Shown piece by piece: positions 1-9,417 of a stretch of 64,000 bases of DNA. The stretch comes from Mycobacterium syngnathidarum (GTDB lineage: Bacteria > Actinomycetota > Actinomycetes > Mycobacteriales > Mycobacteriaceae), in assembly GCF_001942625.1 (NCBI RefSeq), contig NZ_MLCL01000061.1:47178-111177 (forward strand). Direction: 5' to 3'. The notes under the pieces were generated by a model that saw only the letters and a list, made by a program, of their open reading frames with translations, was not told the DNA's origin and did not search any database. Each line of letters starts with the position of its first letter. Within the stretch, counting starts at the first letter, position 1. The translations under genes and the position numbers were made by a program.

Positions 1-978
1 GCCGATCACGAACGGGATGAAGCCGACTCCGGCGTGCAGGGCGCTGTAGCCCAGGATGTCCTGGACGTACAGACCGATCAGCACGGTGAGGGTGAACAGC
101 ACACCGCCGGCCAGGAAGATCGCCGCGAAGGTGGCGACCCGGTTGCGCTCGTGGAAGAGGTCGAACGGCACCACCGGGTTCTCGGCGCTGCGCTCGGCGA
201 GCAGGAAGGCGATACCGAAGACGGCTGCCGCCGCACCCGACCCGAGCGTGATCGGCGACAGCCATCCGCTCTCCGGGCCCTGGGTGAAGGCGAACACCGC
301 GGCCGTGCAGGCCAGGGTCGCCAGCAGGGCACCGGCGGCGTCCAGCTTCATGCGCTCGCGGTTGGTCTCACGCAGTGCGGTGCGGGCCAGGTACAGCATC
401 ACCAGGCCGATCGGAACGTTGACCAGGAACGCCAGCCGCCAGGACACCTCGGTGAGCGCACCGCCGACCACCAGGCCCATCACCGAGCCGATGGCCGTCA
501 TGGCGCCGAACACCGCGGTGGCCAGGTTGCGCGCCGGTCCCTTCGGGAACGTCGTCGCGACGAGCGCGAGCCCGGTGGGCGAGGCGATCGCCGCGCCCAC
601 ACCCTGCAGCAGCCGCGCGGTCACCAGCGTCGCTTCATTCCAGGCGATGCCGCACAGGATCGAGGCGATGGTGAACAACGTGACGCCGACGATGAAGGTG
701 CGCTTGCGCCCGATGGTGTCGCCGAGGCGCCCGCCGAGCAGCATCAGGCCGCCGAAAGTCAGGACGTAGGCGGTGATGACCCAGCTACGTCCAGCGTCGG
801 ACAAGCCGAGTTCGTCCTGGATCCGCGGCAACGCGACGATCGCGACCGTGCTGTCCATCGTGGCCAGCAGCTGCATACCGCCGATCGCGATCACTGCGGA
901 AAGGAAGCCCCAGGACGGGAACCAGGACGGGAGGCGGGCGGCGAGGCCCTCGCGCTCGGCGTCGTTGAGTGCCGTCAT
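1..978 (-). CDS. efpA: EfpA-type MFS drug efflux transporter (partial, C-terminus outside window)
   Basis: This is the N-terminal 326 codons of a DHA2-family (14-helix, EmrB/QacA-like) proton-driven efflux pump of the inner membrane. The protein starts MTALNDAER and then shows a first helix with GGMQLLATMDSTVAIVALP. The MFS motif A loop reads GGRLGDTIGRKR, and motif C-like sequence VMGLVVGGALTEVSWRL follows. The reading frame stays open to the window edge, so roughly 200 C-terminal residues are missing. Its place next to cysG and its sequence match mycobacterial EfpA as I remember it (about 530 aa), which is linked to drug tolerance. The ATG at 978 is the only sensible start. The gene lies 33 bases downstream of cysG on the same strand, with a near-palindrome in the gap. 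Confidence 0.9.
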   Translation of the reverse strand, partial: MTALNDAEREGLAARLPSWFPSWGFLSAVIAIGGMQLLATMDSTVAIVALPRIQDELGLSDAGRSWVITAYVLTFGGLMLLGGRLGDTIGRKRTFIVGVTLFTIASILCGIAWNEATLVTARLLQGVGAAIASPTGLALVATTFPKGPARNLATAVFGAMTAIGSVMGLVVGGALTEVSWRLAFLVNVPIGLVMLYLARTALRETNRERMKLDAAGALLATLACTAAVFAFTQGPESGWLSPITLGSGAAAAVFGIAFLLAERSAENPVVPFDLFHERNRVATFAAIFLAGGVLFTLTVLIGLYVQDILGYSALHAGVGFIPFVIG

Positions 979-994
979 AGGCGGCCACCTTACC

Positions 995-1010
995 GGAATC
1001 TTAAGAATCC
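995..1010. promoter_or_regulatory. Near-palindrome in the cysG-efpA gap
   Basis: GGAATCTTAAGAATCC is a 16-bp inverted repeat with one mismatched pair. It lies between the cysG stop and the efpA start, 17 bases upstream of the efpA ATG. The position fits an operator or promoter part for efpA. No regulator for it is identifiable in the window, so this is inference from symmetry and place only. Confidence 0.35.
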
Positions 1011-1011
1011 T

Positions 1012-2229
1012 TTAACCGGCGAAGGCGGCCACCGGCCCGATCACGATGATCGCCGGAGGTCGAATACCGTCCGCACGAATCCGCTCGGGTGCGTCGCCGA
1101 GCGTGGCCCGCAGGGTGCGCTGCGCGACGGTCGTGCCGTGTTGCACCACCAGCACCGGTGTATCCGCTGGTCGGCCGCCTTCCAGCAGCGCCTTGGTGAA
1201 CAGCTCGATGCGTTCGACGGCCATCAGCAGCACGATCGTGCCGGTCATCGCCGCCAGGGCATTCCAATTCACTAACGATTCGGGGTGACCCGGCGCAACA
1301 TGGCCGCTGACCACCACGAACTCATGGGTCATGCCCCGATGGGTGACCGGGACCCCGGCCAGCGCGGGCACCGATATGGCACTTGTCACACCTGGGACCA
1401 CGGTGACCGGAATGTCGGCCTCGGCGCACGCCAGCACTTCTTCGTAGCCGCGGGCGAAGACGAACGGATCGCCGCCTTTGAGGCGGACGACGAACTTCCC
1501 GGCGCGGGCGCGATCCACCAGGACCTGATTGATCGCCTCCTGAGCCATCGCACGCCCGTAGGGGATCTTGGCCGCGTCGATGACCTCGACGTGAGGGCCG
1601 AGTTCGGCCAGCAACTCCTGGGGCGCGAGCCGGTCGGCGACGACGACGTCGGCACGGGCCAGCAGCCGCCGACCGCGCACGGTGATCAGCTCGGGGTCGC
1701 CGGGTCCGCCGCCGACCAGCGCCACTCCCGTGGGCACCTCTCCCGGCTCGTCACCGGCCTCCGCTGTCAGCAGGCCGCTCTGCAGCGCTTCGTGGATCGC
1801 GGTGCGGATGGCCGCCGAACGACGGTGCTCTCCGCCGGCGAGGACACCCACCGACAGTCCGTCGGACTCGAACGTGGCCGGGGTCACCGCGGAGCCCTCG
1901 CGAGCAATATCGGCGCGAACGCAGAAGATGCGCCGCTGCTCGGCTTCGGCGGCGATGGCGGCGTTGACCTCACGGTCGTCGGTGGCCGCCAGGACGTACC
2001 AGGCGCCGTCGAGGTCCTCGGCCCGGAAGTCACGCAACTGCAGGGTGATCCCCGGTTCGTCGTGCGACAGTGCTTCCACTGCGGGGCTGGCCGCCCGGGC
2101 GATCACGTGTACGTCGGCGCCGTGGGCGATCAGCAGGGGCAGTCGACGTTGCGCGACGGTTCCGCCGCCGACGACGACGACCTTCTTGCCCGACAGGCGC
2201 AGGCCGACGAGGTAGGCATTCTCGGTCAC
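1012..2229 (-). CDS. cysG: Siroheme synthase CysG (uroporphyrinogen-III methyltransferase / precorrin-2 dehydrogenase)
   Basis: A 405-aa cytosolic bifunctional enzyme at the branch between siroheme and cobalamin. Residues 1-150 form the NAD-binding precorrin-2 dehydrogenase/ferrochelatase part, with the dinucleotide motif VVVVGGGTVAQRRLPLL. Residues 160-405 are the SAM-dependent uroporphyrinogen-III C-methyltransferase, with VALVGGGPGDPELITVRG and RLKGGDPFVFARGYEE. The length is like Rv2847c and a little shorter than E. coli CysG. Its ATG overlaps the cobB stop by four bases (ATGA), so translation is coupled and precorrin-2 supply is made together with corrin-ring enzymes. Confidence 0.95.
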   Translation of the reverse strand: MTENAYLVGLRLSGKKVVVVGGGTVAQRRLPLLIAHGADVHVIARAASPAVEALSHDEPGITLQLRDFRAEDLDGAWYVLAATDDREVNAAIAAEAEQRRIFCVRADIAREGSAVTPATFESDGLSVGVLAGGEHRRSAAIRTAIHEALQSGLLTAEAGDEPGEVPTGVALVGGGPGDPELITVRGRRLLARADVVVADRLAPQELLAELGPHVEVIDAAKIPYGRAMAQEAINQVLVDRARAGKFVVRLKGGDPFVFARGYEEVLACAEADIPVTVVPGVTSAISVPALAGVPVTHRGMTHEFVVVSGHVAPGHPESLVNWNALAAMTGTIVLLMAVERIELFTKALLEGGRPADTPVLVVQHGTTVAQRTLRATLGDAPERIRADGIRPPAIIVIGPVAAFAG

Positions 2230-3587
2230 CCGCCGAGCTTAGTGGTTGCTGCCGTTGCCACGAAGCGGGTGATGGCCTCCGGGTGTGCGGCCGGGTGCGT
2301 GTGCAGGTACCCCGCGTGCACCCCGTGCTGCACGGCACCGTCACGCCGGCCGGCCTGTCCGGGGCCGGTGAACGCCCACGCCGGCGGTTGGTCGTCGACG
2401 AATTCCACTGCGGTGCGGTGAAATTCATGCCCGCTTACCCGGCCACCCGCGGTGTGCAGGCAGGAGTCGACGACCGCGACCGCGTCCCGATAACCCAGGG
2501 TCAGACGCTCGGTGAATCGCGCCGAACCAGCGAGCACGCCGCACATCGGCATCCCGTCGAGGTCGTCGACCAGATAGGTCAGACCGGCGCACTCGGCATG
2601 AACCGGGGCGCCGCGCGCGGCGAGATCCCTGATCTGCTGGCGGACAAGATCGTTGGCCGACAGTTCGGCGGTGAACTGCTCGGGGAATCCCCCGGGCAGC
2701 ACCAGCGCGTCCACTCCGGCAGGCAGGGGTTCGGCCAGCGGGTCGAACTCGGCCACGCGCGCACCGGCCCCGCGCAACAGCTCGGCGTGCTCGGCATAGC
2801 TGAAGCTGAAGGCCTTGCCCGCGGCCAGGGCCACCGTGACATTGGTCACCGACTCGGCCTCCGGGCTCCACGGCTCGGCCGTGACGTGGGCGGCAGACGA
2901 TGCCACCAGGGCAGCGAGATCCACGTGCCGGGCCACCAGAGCGGTCATCGCAGCGACTGCGTCACGCGCCTGCCGGCCGTGCTCGACAGCGGTGATCAAT
3001 CCGAGATGCCTTGATGGGACCGATAATTCGTCGGCTCGCGGGATCGCACCGAGCACCGCAACACCGGCATGCTCACAGGCTTGGCGCAACACGGCTTCGT
3101 GCCGGTCGGAGCCCACCCGGTTCAGGATCACCCCGGCGATCCGCACCGCCGGGTCGAAGGTGACGAATCCGTGCAACAGCGCCGCGATGCTGTGGCTCTG
3201 CCCGCGGGCGTCGACCACCAGCACCACGGGAGCCCCGAGCAGACCCGCGACCTGGGCCGCCGACCCCCGCGGGGTCCCGGCCATCTGCGCCTCGATGCGG
3301 CCGTCGAACAGGCCCATGACGCCCTCGACGACGGCGATGTCGGCGCCGGTGCAGCCGTGCATGTACAACGGGCCGATCAGCTCCTCGCCGACGAGCACCG
3401 GGTCCAGGTTGCGGCCCGGCCGGCCGGCTGCCAGGGCGTGATAACCGGGGTCGATGAAGTCAGGCCCGACCTTGAACGGTGCCACCACGTGACCGGCCTG
3501 ACGCAGCGCACCGACCAAACCCGTTGCCACGGTGGTCTTCCCGCTGCCCGATGCCGGTGCTGCGATCACCACCGCCGGCGTGGTCAC
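2226..3587 (-). CDS. cobB: Cobyrinate a,c-diamide synthase CobB
   Basis: A 453-aa ATP- and glutamine-dependent amidase that converts hydrogenobyrinic or cobyrinic acid to the a,c-diamide in cobalamin synthesis. The N-terminus has the P-loop AAPASGSGKTTVATGL. The C-terminal class I glutaminase-like domain has the catalytic Cys in VHAECAGLTYLVDD. I chose the GTG at 3587 (VTTPAVVIAAPASG) because it starts just before the P-loop strand and 13 bases after the cobO stop. A longer frame to 3638 would add 17 unlikely residues and overlap cobO. The stop overlaps the cysG start. Confidence 0.93.
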   Translation of the reverse strand: MTTPAVVIAAPASGSGKTTVATGLVGALRQAGHVVAPFKVGPDFIDPGYHALAAGRPGRNLDPVLVGEELIGPLYMHGCTGADIAVVEGVMGLFDGRIEAQMAGTPRGSAAQVAGLLGAPVVLVVDARGQSHSIAALLHGFVTFDPAVRIAGVILNRVGSDRHEAVLRQACEHAGVAVLGAIPRADELSVPSRHLGLITAVEHGRQARDAVAAMTALVARHVDLAALVASSAAHVTAEPWSPEAESVTNVTVALAAGKAFSFSYAEHAELLRGAGARVAEFDPLAEPLPAGVDALVLPGGFPEQFTAELSANDLVRQQIRDLAARGAPVHAECAGLTYLVDDLDGMPMCGVLAGSARFTERLTLGYRDAVAVVDSCLHTAGGRVSGHEFHRTAVEFVDDQPPAWAFTGPGQAGRRDGAVQHGVHAGYLHTHPAAHPEAITRFVATAATTKLGG

Positions 3588-3600
3588 CGGCGCACCATGC

Positions 3601-4215
3601 TCACCACTCGATGCCCTTCTGACCCTTGCGGCCGGCATCCATCGGATGCTTGATCTTGGTCATCTCGGTCACCAGATCCGCGGCGTCGATCAGCGCTTGC
3701 GGGGCGTCGCGTCCGGTGATCACCACATGCTGGGTGCCCGGCCGCGTGCCCAGCACCTCAACCACCTCTTCTACGTCCACCCAGCCCCACTTGAGCGGAT
3801 AGGTGAACTCGTCGAGCACGTAGAAGTCGTGGCGTTCCTCGGCCAGTCGGCGTTTGATCTCGGCCCAACCGTCGGCGGCCGCGGCCGCATGGTCGACATC
3901 GCTGCCGTGCTTGCGCGTCCAGGACCAGCCCGAACCCATCTTGTGCCACTCGACCGGGCCGCCGGCACCGTGCTCATCGTGCAACCGGCCGAGTTGGTTG
4001 AACACGGCCTCCTCCCCGACCTTCCATTTCGCGCTCTTGACGAACTGGAACACCGCCACCGAGAACCCCTGGTTCCACGCGCGCAACGCCATCCCGAAGG
4101 CCGCGGTCGACTTACCCTTTCCCGGCCCGGTGTGCACGGCCAGCAGTGGCGCATTGCGCCTGGCCTTGGTGGTCAAGCCGTCGTCGGGAACGGTCAGCGG
4201 CTGTCCCTGTGGCAT
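3601..4215 (-). CDS. cobO: Cob(I)yrinic acid a,c-diamide adenosyltransferase CobO
   Basis: A 204-aa CobA/CobO/BtuR-family enzyme that transfers the 5'-deoxyadenosyl group of ATP to the reduced cobalt of the corrinoid. The family P-loop VHTGPGKGKSTAAFGMALRAW is present near residue 27, with RLAEERHDFYVLDEFTYPLKWG downstream in the usual place. AGGAAGG at 4223-4229 sits seven bases before the ATG at 4215, so I prefer this to the in-frame TTG at 4221. It is the middle gene of the chelatase-cobO-cobB-cysG run. Confidence 0.94.
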   Translation of the reverse strand: MPQGQPLTVPDDGLTTKARRNAPLLAVHTGPGKGKSTAAFGMALRAWNQGFSVAVFQFVKSAKWKVGEEAVFNQLGRLHDEHGAGGPVEWHKMGSGWSWTRKHGSDVDHAAAAADGWAEIKRRLAEERHDFYVLDEFTYPLKWGWVDVEEVVEVLGTRPGTQHVVITGRDAPQALIDAADLVTEMTKIKHPMDAGRKGQKGIEW

Positions 4216-4249
4216 GGGCAATCCTTCCTGGGCGCGGAGTCGGGCCGCA

Positions 4250-6121
4250 CTAGGCGGCGGTCTGGTGCAGAACCAGCCGGGTCAGTTCAGCCGCACGCAA
4301 CTGTTCGAGCCGGACTGCCGGCGCCCCCAGTTGTTCGGCCAGTTGCCCGGCCAGTCCCAGTCGGACGAAAGATGTTTCACAATCGACCACCACGGCCGCC
4401 GCGCCCTCGGCCACCAACGCGGCCGCAGCCTGCCTGGTGCGGCCCAGCGGATCGGGACCGCCGGTCGCACGACCGTCGGTGAGCACCACCACCAGGCTTC
4501 GCCGGGCCCGATCGCGGGCCTTTTCCCGGACGACGAGGTCCCGGGCGGCCATCAGCCCCTGGGCCAGTGGGGTCTTGCCGCCGGTATCGAACCGGGCCAG
4601 CCGGCGACTGGCGATGTGCACCGACGTGGTGGGCGGCAACAGCACCCGCGCATCCTGTTGACGGAACGTGATCACCGCGACCTTGTCGCGGCGCTGGTAG
4701 GCGTCGCGCAGCAGCGAGAGTGTCGCACCGGTGACCGCGGACATCCGGTCGCGGGCCGCCATGGACCCGGAGGCGTCGACGACGAAGAGCACCAGATTGC
4801 CTTCCCGGCCCTCCCGAACCGCACGCCGAATGTCTTCGGGACGGGGACGTGGCAGGCCGGCGCCGGGTTGACGGCCCGCGGTGGCCAGCAGCGTGGCGAA
4901 CATGTGCAGCCCGTGGCCCGCACCGGGTTCGGCGGTGGCCGCGATCGGCGTTCCGGTGCGATTGCGGGCCCGTGAACGCCGGCCCGGCGCACCCTCGCCG
5001 ACCCCGGGCACCACCAGCGCCCTGGTCCGGAACACCGCCGAGGGTGGTGCACTGGAACGCGTCGAGGCTTTTGAACTTCCCTGCGGTGCAGCACCTTCAG
5101 AGCCGGCATCGGCTCCCCCGCCGGGTGGGTCGAAGTCGGGATCGAAGTCCGGATCCGGCGGCTCCGTATCCTGCTCCGGTTGCGCAGCCGACTCCCCCGC
5201 CTGCTGCATGGCTTCGTCGAGACGTTCGGGGTCGAGACCCGGATCGTCGAACGGATCGCGTCGACGACGGTGCGGCAACGCCAGTTCGGCGGCCACCCGG
5301 ATGTCCTCTTCGCCGACGGTGCCGGCGCCGCGCCAGGCGGCGTGGGCAACCGCGGTGCGTGCGACCACCAGATCGGCACGCATCCCGTCGACGTCGAATG
5401 CCGCGCACAATGCGGCGATCCGGCGAAGTTCGGTGTCGGGCAGGACCACCGAGCCGATCGCGGCCCGTGCCGCGGCTATGCGGTCGGCCAGTTCGGCGTC
5501 GGCGTCCGCGTACCGCTCGACGAACGCATGCGGGTCGGACTCGAACGCCATCCTGGCCCGGATCACCTCGACGCGTACGTCGACATCACGTGAGGCCGCC
5601 ACGTCCACCGTCAGCCCGAACCGGTCCAGCAGCTGCGGACGCAGCTCACCTTCCTCGGGGTTCATGGTGCCGATCAGCACGAACCGGGACTCGTGCGAGT
5701 GTGAAATGCCTTCACGCTCAACGTGTACCCGGCCCATGGCGGCGGCATCAAGCAGCACGTCGACCAGGTGGTCGTGCAGCAGGTTGACCTCGTCGACATA
5801 GAGCACGCCACCGTGGGCGCGGGCCAGCAGACCCGGTGAGAAGGCATGCTCGCCGTCGCGAAGCACCTTCTGCAGGTCCAGTGAACCGACCACGCGGTCT
5901 TCGGTCGCACCGATCGGCAGTTCGACCAGCCGGGCGTCGGCGTCAACCGCGGTCAACACCGCGGCCAGGCCGCGTACCGCGGTCGACTTGGCCGTCCCCT
6001 TCTCGCCGCGGATCAGCACGCCGCCGATCTCCGGGTGAACCGCGCACAGCAGCAGGGCCAGCCGCAGCCGGTCCTGCCCCACCAGCGCACTGAACGGGTA
6101 TGTGTAATTCTGTGCCGTCAT
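4250..6121 (-). CDS. Magnesium/cobalt-chelatase-type ATPase (ChlI-ChlD fusion)
   Basis: A 623-aa fusion of an AAA+ ATPase (ChlI/BchI-like, about residues 1-320) with a von Willebrand A domain (ChlD-like, about 430-620). The Walker A segment is [17 protein letters not shown]. The VWA MIDAS site is DASGS, in [16 protein letters not shown]. The domains are joined by an acidic and proline-rich linker ([17 protein letters not shown]), as in ChlD. Such proteins power metal insertion into tetrapyrroles with a large CobN/ChlH subunit. No CobN lies in this window, but the position upstream of cobO and cobB points to cobaltochelatase work. The start ATG 6121 ([16 protein letters not shown]) was chosen because the homologous region begins there. 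Ortholog of Rv2850c by order. Confidence 0.88.
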   Translation of the reverse strand: MTAQNYTYPFSALVGQDRLRLALLLCAVHPEIGGVLIRGEKGTAKSTAVRGLAAVLTAVDADARLVELPIGATEDRVVGSLDLQKVLRDGEHAFSPGLLARAHGGVLYVDEVNLLHDHLVDVLLDAAAMGRVHVEREGISHSHESRFVLIGTMNPEEGELRPQLLDRFGLTVDVAASRDVDVRVEVIRARMAFESDPHAFVERYADADAELADRIAAARAAIGSVVLPDTELRRIAALCAAFDVDGMRADLVVARTAVAHAAWRGAGTVGEEDIRVAAELALPHRRRRDPFDDPGLDPERLDEAMQQAGESAAQPEQDTEPPDPDFDPDFDPPGGGADAGSEGAAPQGSSKASTRSSAPPSAVFRTRALVVPGVGEGAPGRRSRARNRTGTPIAATAEPGAGHGLHMFATLLATAGRQPGAGLPRPRPEDIRRAVREGREGNLVLFVVDASGSMAARDRMSAVTGATLSLLRDAYQRRDKVAVITFRQQDARVLLPPTTSVHIASRRLARFDTGGKTPLAQGLMAARDLVVREKARDRARRSLVVVLTDGRATGGPDPLGRTRQAAAALVAEGAAAVVVDCETSFVRLGLAGQLAEQLGAPAVRLEQLRAAELTRLVLHQTAA

Positions 6122-6134
6122 CAGATGGCCGCCA

Positions 6135-6605
6135 TCAAGAAGGCTCGCTCTCGAGTCGTCCGGCACGCACCATCGGCACATGCGGGATTCCGTCGTCAAG
6201 GAATTCGTCGCCGTCGCGGACGAATCCGTGCTGGCCGTACATGTCGATCAGGTAGGTCTGGGCGTTGATGTGGCACGGATAGTCGCCGACTTCGGCCAGG
6301 GCCGCCTGCATCAGCCGGGAGGTGTGTCCCTTGCCCCGAGCACTGCGCTTGGTACACACCCGGCCGATCCGGAACGCCTTCTCCCCGCCGGGATGCTCCT
6401 CCATCAGCCGCAACGTCGAAATGACTTCTCCGTCAGGGTTTTCCAGCCAGAAGTGACGCGTCTCGGCGAGAAGGTCCCGGCCGTCGAGCTCCGGGTAGGG
6501 AGTCGCCTGCTCCACCACGAACACCTCGACACGAAGCTTCAGCAACTCGTAAAGCGTTGGTACGTCGAGATCTTTGGCCCAGCTGCGGCGTAGTGCGACC
6601 GTCAT
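6135..6605 (-). CDS. GNAT family N-acetyltransferase (ElaA-like)
   Basis: A 156-aa single-domain acetyltransferase. The acetyl-CoA loop is seen as [20 protein letters not shown] (R/Q-x-x-G-x-G/A type). [23 protein letters not shown] near the C-terminus is typical of ElaA-type GNATs. The substrate is unknown. The gene is 13 bases upstream of the chelatase gene and 13 bases downstream of mqo on the same strand, so it may be read with either. It matches Rv2851c in length and place. Confidence 0.87.
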   Translation of the reverse strand: MTVALRRSWAKDLDVPTLYELLKLRVEVFVVEQATPYPELDGRDLLAETRHFWLENPDGEVISTLRLMEEHPGGEKAFRIGRVCTKRSARGKGHTSRLMQAALAEVGDYPCHINAQTYLIDMYGQHGFVRDGDEFLDDGIPHVPMVRAGRLESEPS

Positions 6606-6618
6606 CCCCCGGCCCCGG

Positions 6619-8121
6619 TCACGCCGTCACAGGGACGTCCAGCTTGAGCGCCTTGGTTCCCCACGCCCAGACCTCCTCGAACAGGCCGGGCTCATCGGAC
6701 AACTTGGTGCCGAGCGACGGCACCATCTCCTTGAGTTTGGGCATCCAGCTCTGGTACCGATCGCTGAAGCAGCGCTCCAGCACGTCGAGCATTGCGGGCA
6801 CCGCGGTGGACGCGCCGGGTGAGGCTCCCAGCAGCCCGGCGATGCTGCCGTCGGCCGCCGTCAGCACGGTGGTGCCGAACTCCAGCACACCGCCGGCACC
6901 CTTGCGCCGGATCACCTGCACCCGCTGGCCGGCGATGTCCAGCTCCCAGTCGGAATCGACTGCGCTGGGCGCGAATTCCCGCAAGGTGTCGACCCGCGCT
7001 GCCTCACTGAGCAGCAGCTGTCCGACCAGGTAGTTGACCAAACCCATCTCGGTGAGACCGACACCGAGCATGGACATGATGTTGTTGGGCTTGACCGACA
7101 ACGGCAGGTCGGTGAACTTGCCCTGTTTGAGGAACTTCGGCGTCCAACCCGCGAACGGGCCGAACAACAGCCAGGATTTGCCGTTGATCACGCGAGTGTC
7201 CAGGTGCGGCACCGACATCGGCGGGGCACCCAGAGGCGGAAGACCGTACACCTTGGCCTGGTGCCCGGCGGTCAGCACCTGGTTGTCGGTCCGCAAGAAC
7301 GCGCCGCCCACCGGGAACCCGCCGAAGCCCTTGGCCTCCGGAATACCCGACTTCTGCAGCAGCGGTAGGGCGCCGCCGCCCGCGCCGACGAACACGAACT
7401 TGGCGTTGAACTTGCGCTTCATACCGGTGCGCCGGTTGGTCACCTTGAGCGTCCAGCTGCCGTCCGATTCCTTGTGCAGGTTGCGCACCTCGTGACCGAA
7501 CAGGGTGTCCATCCCGCGCTGCGCGCTGAAGCCGATCAGCTGGCGCGAGAGCGCGCCGAAGTCGACGTCGGTGCCGTGCTGCGACCAGTTCAACCCGACC
7601 GGGTCCGAGAAGTCCCGCTTGGCTGCCATGAACGGCAACCGCCGGGCGAATTCATCCTTGTCGTCGATGAATTCCATCGAGGCGAACAGCGGGTTGCCGA
7701 CCAGCGCCTCGTAGCGGCGTTTGAGGTAGTCGACGTTGCCGGCTCCGTGCACGAAACTGACGTGCGGGATCGGGTTGAGGAAGCCGCGTACGTCGGGCAG
7801 CACGCCGTTCTCCGCCGCGTAGGCCCAGAACTGTCGCGACACCTGAAACTGCTCGTTGACGTTGATGGCCTTGGTGGTGTCGATGGACCCGTCCGAACGT
7901 TCGGGCGTGTAGTTCAGCTCACAAAGGGCCGAGTGCCCGGTTCCGGCGTTGTTCCACGGATCGCTGCTCTCGGCGGCGGCACCGTCGAGCCGCTCGATCA
8001 TCGTGATGGACCAGTCCGGCTCCAGCAGCCGAATCAGAGCACCGAGGGTCGCGCTCATGATGCCGGCCCCAACCAGCACGACGTCGGTCTTCTCGGTCGT
8101 ACCCACGTTTGCCTCAGACAC
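6619..8121 (-). CDS. mqo: Malate:quinone oxidoreductase
   Basis: A 500-aa FAD-dependent peripheral membrane enzyme that oxidises L-malate to oxaloacetate and passes electrons to menaquinone, replacing or adding to soluble malate dehydrogenase. The N-terminal FAD motif [20 protein letters not shown] is followed by the Mqo-specific [20 protein letters not shown] segment. The length is typical of the family (about 490-500). The GTG at 8121 gives [11 protein letters not shown] before the FAD strand. A GTG five codons later is also possible. Confidence 0.95.
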   Translation of the reverse strand: MSEANVGTTEKTDVVLVGAGIMSATLGALIRLLEPDWSITMIERLDGAAAESSDPWNNAGTGHSALCELNYTPERSDGSIDTTKAINVNEQFQVSRQFWAYAAENGVLPDVRGFLNPIPHVSFVHGAGNVDYLKRRYEALVGNPLFASMEFIDDKDEFARRLPFMAAKRDFSDPVGLNWSQHGTDVDFGALSRQLIGFSAQRGMDTLFGHEVRNLHKESDGSWTLKVTNRRTGMKRKFNAKFVFVGAGGGALPLLQKSGIPEAKGFGGFPVGGAFLRTDNQVLTAGHQAKVYGLPPLGAPPMSVPHLDTRVINGKSWLLFGPFAGWTPKFLKQGKFTDLPLSVKPNNIMSMLGVGLTEMGLVNYLVGQLLLSEAARVDTLREFAPSAVDSDWELDIAGQRVQVIRRKGAGGVLEFGTTVLTAADGSIAGLLGASPGASTAVPAMLDVLERCFSDRYQSWMPKLKEMVPSLGTKLSDEPGLFEEVWAWGTKALKLDVPVTA

Positions 8122-8376
8122 CCTGATCGCTCGTCCTTTGTATTGCGCGGCCCGTCATCGTCGACGGCTTTCTTGTTATGCCCAGGTTATCGCGCCGCGA
8201 ATCCCGGTTGGCCAGGCATGGTAGTGCGATCCGTCACCCGGGTCCTATCCGCCGGGCCCGTCCGCGAGCGGCGCGACGTGGCGGATGCGCTGATTGTGAT
8301 CCCGATCCAAGGTTGCCGGCCGTCCCGACGACAAACGGAGGCAAGCCTCCGCATTGGTTCGGTTTAGGGTGGAACC
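8122..8376. promoter_or_regulatory. Divergent mqo / hydrolase intergenic region with 16-bp inverted repeat
   Basis: This is a 255-bp gap between two divergent genes. At 8336-8351 there is a perfect inverted repeat, CGGAGGC-AA-GCCTCCG. It lies 25 bases upstream of the hydrolase GTG and could be an operator or a leader hairpin. TAGGGT at 8366-8371 would fit a -10 box for a nearly leaderless hydrolase transcript. I see no gene in the gap; in M. tuberculosis a PE_PGRS gene sits here, as I recall. Confidence 0.4.
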
Positions 8377-9408
8377 GTGACGTCACGGGAGCCCGAGTGG
8401 GAGCCGGATGTATTACCGGGGTTCTGGCAGCACACCATCGATGCCGGGCCCGATCCTGACGGCGAGGGCGACCTGGTGGCCACGCTGGTGCGGCGGGGCC
8501 CCGGCGGCACGGCATCAGCCGGGACGGGCCACGCCGTACTGGCGTTGCACGGTTATACCGACTACTTCTTCCACACCGAACTCGCCGATCGATTCGCCGA
8601 TCGCGGGTTCTCGTTCTACGCGTTGGACCTGCCCAAGTGCGGGCGGTCCCGCCACGACGGACAGACCCCGCACTTCACCACCGATCTGGCGCGTTACGAC
8701 ACCCAACTGGAAGAGGCCCTGTCCGTCATCGCGGCCGACACCGGCGACGCCGCGGTGTGCCTGTACGGCCATTCGGCGGGTGGGCTGATCCTGACCTTGT
8801 TCGCCGACCGTCTGCGCCGAAGCGGCCGGTTGGCCGCCCATCACGTCGGCGGCTTGGTGCTCAACAGTCCGTTCTTCGACCTGCACGGCCCGGCCATCCT
8901 GCGCACCGCGCCCACGTCGGCCGCCTTGATCGCCTTGGCTCGGATGCGCAAGCTGTCGGTGATCCGCAAACCCACCGAAGGCGGTTACGGCACCACGCTG
9001 CACCGCGACTACGGCGGCGAGTTCGACTACAACCTGGAGTGGAAGCCGTTGGGAGGCTTCCCCGTGACATTCGGATGGATCAACGCGATCCGCCGCGGAC
9101 AGGCCCGCCTGCACCGTGGGCTGGACGTCGGCGTACCGAATCTGATCCTGCGGTCGGACCGCAGTGTCACCGAAACTTCGGATCCGGCAGCGATGCAGCG
9201 CGGCGACGCCGTCCTCGACGTACGCCAGATCGCGCGGTGGTCCGGTTGCGTGGGCAACCACACCACGGTGGCGCCCATCACCGACGCCAAGCACGACGTC
9301 TTCCTTTCGGTGGCCGACGCCAGGGCGGCGGCCTACCACGAGCTCGATCGCTGGCTCGATTTTTACCTGAGCCGTCAAACCTGGCCGAGCACAACATCTT
9401 CCGGATAG
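8377..9408 (+). CDS. Alpha/beta hydrolase (lysophospholipase-like)
   Basis: A 343-aa serine hydrolase of the Hydrolase_4/monoacylglycerol-lipase type. The first strand and oxyanion turn read VLALHGYTDYFFHTELADRF. The nucleophile elbow is GHSAGG in CLYGHSAGGLILTLFADRL, and the catalytic His is in DAKHDVFLSVADAR. No signal peptide is visible. The start is GTG at 8377. The gene ends nine bases before mtr and may be co-transcribed with it. The position equals Rv2854. Confidence 0.88.
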   Translation: MTSREPEWEPDVLPGFWQHTIDAGPDPDGEGDLVATLVRRGPGGTASAGTGHAVLALHGYTDYFFHTELADRFADRGFSFYALDLPKCGRSRHDGQTPHFTTDLARYDTQLEEALSVIAADTGDAAVCLYGHSAGGLILTLFADRLRRSGRLAAHHVGGLVLNSPFFDLHGPAILRTAPTSAALIALARMRKLSVIRKPTEGGYGTTLHRDYGGEFDYNLEWKPLGGFPVTFGWINAIRRGQARLHRGLDVGVPNLILRSDRSVTETSDPAAMQRGDAVLDVRQIARWSGCVGNHTTVAPITDAKHDVFLSVADARAAAYHELDRWLDFYLSRQTWPSTTSSG

Positions 9409-9417
9409 GGCGCACAC

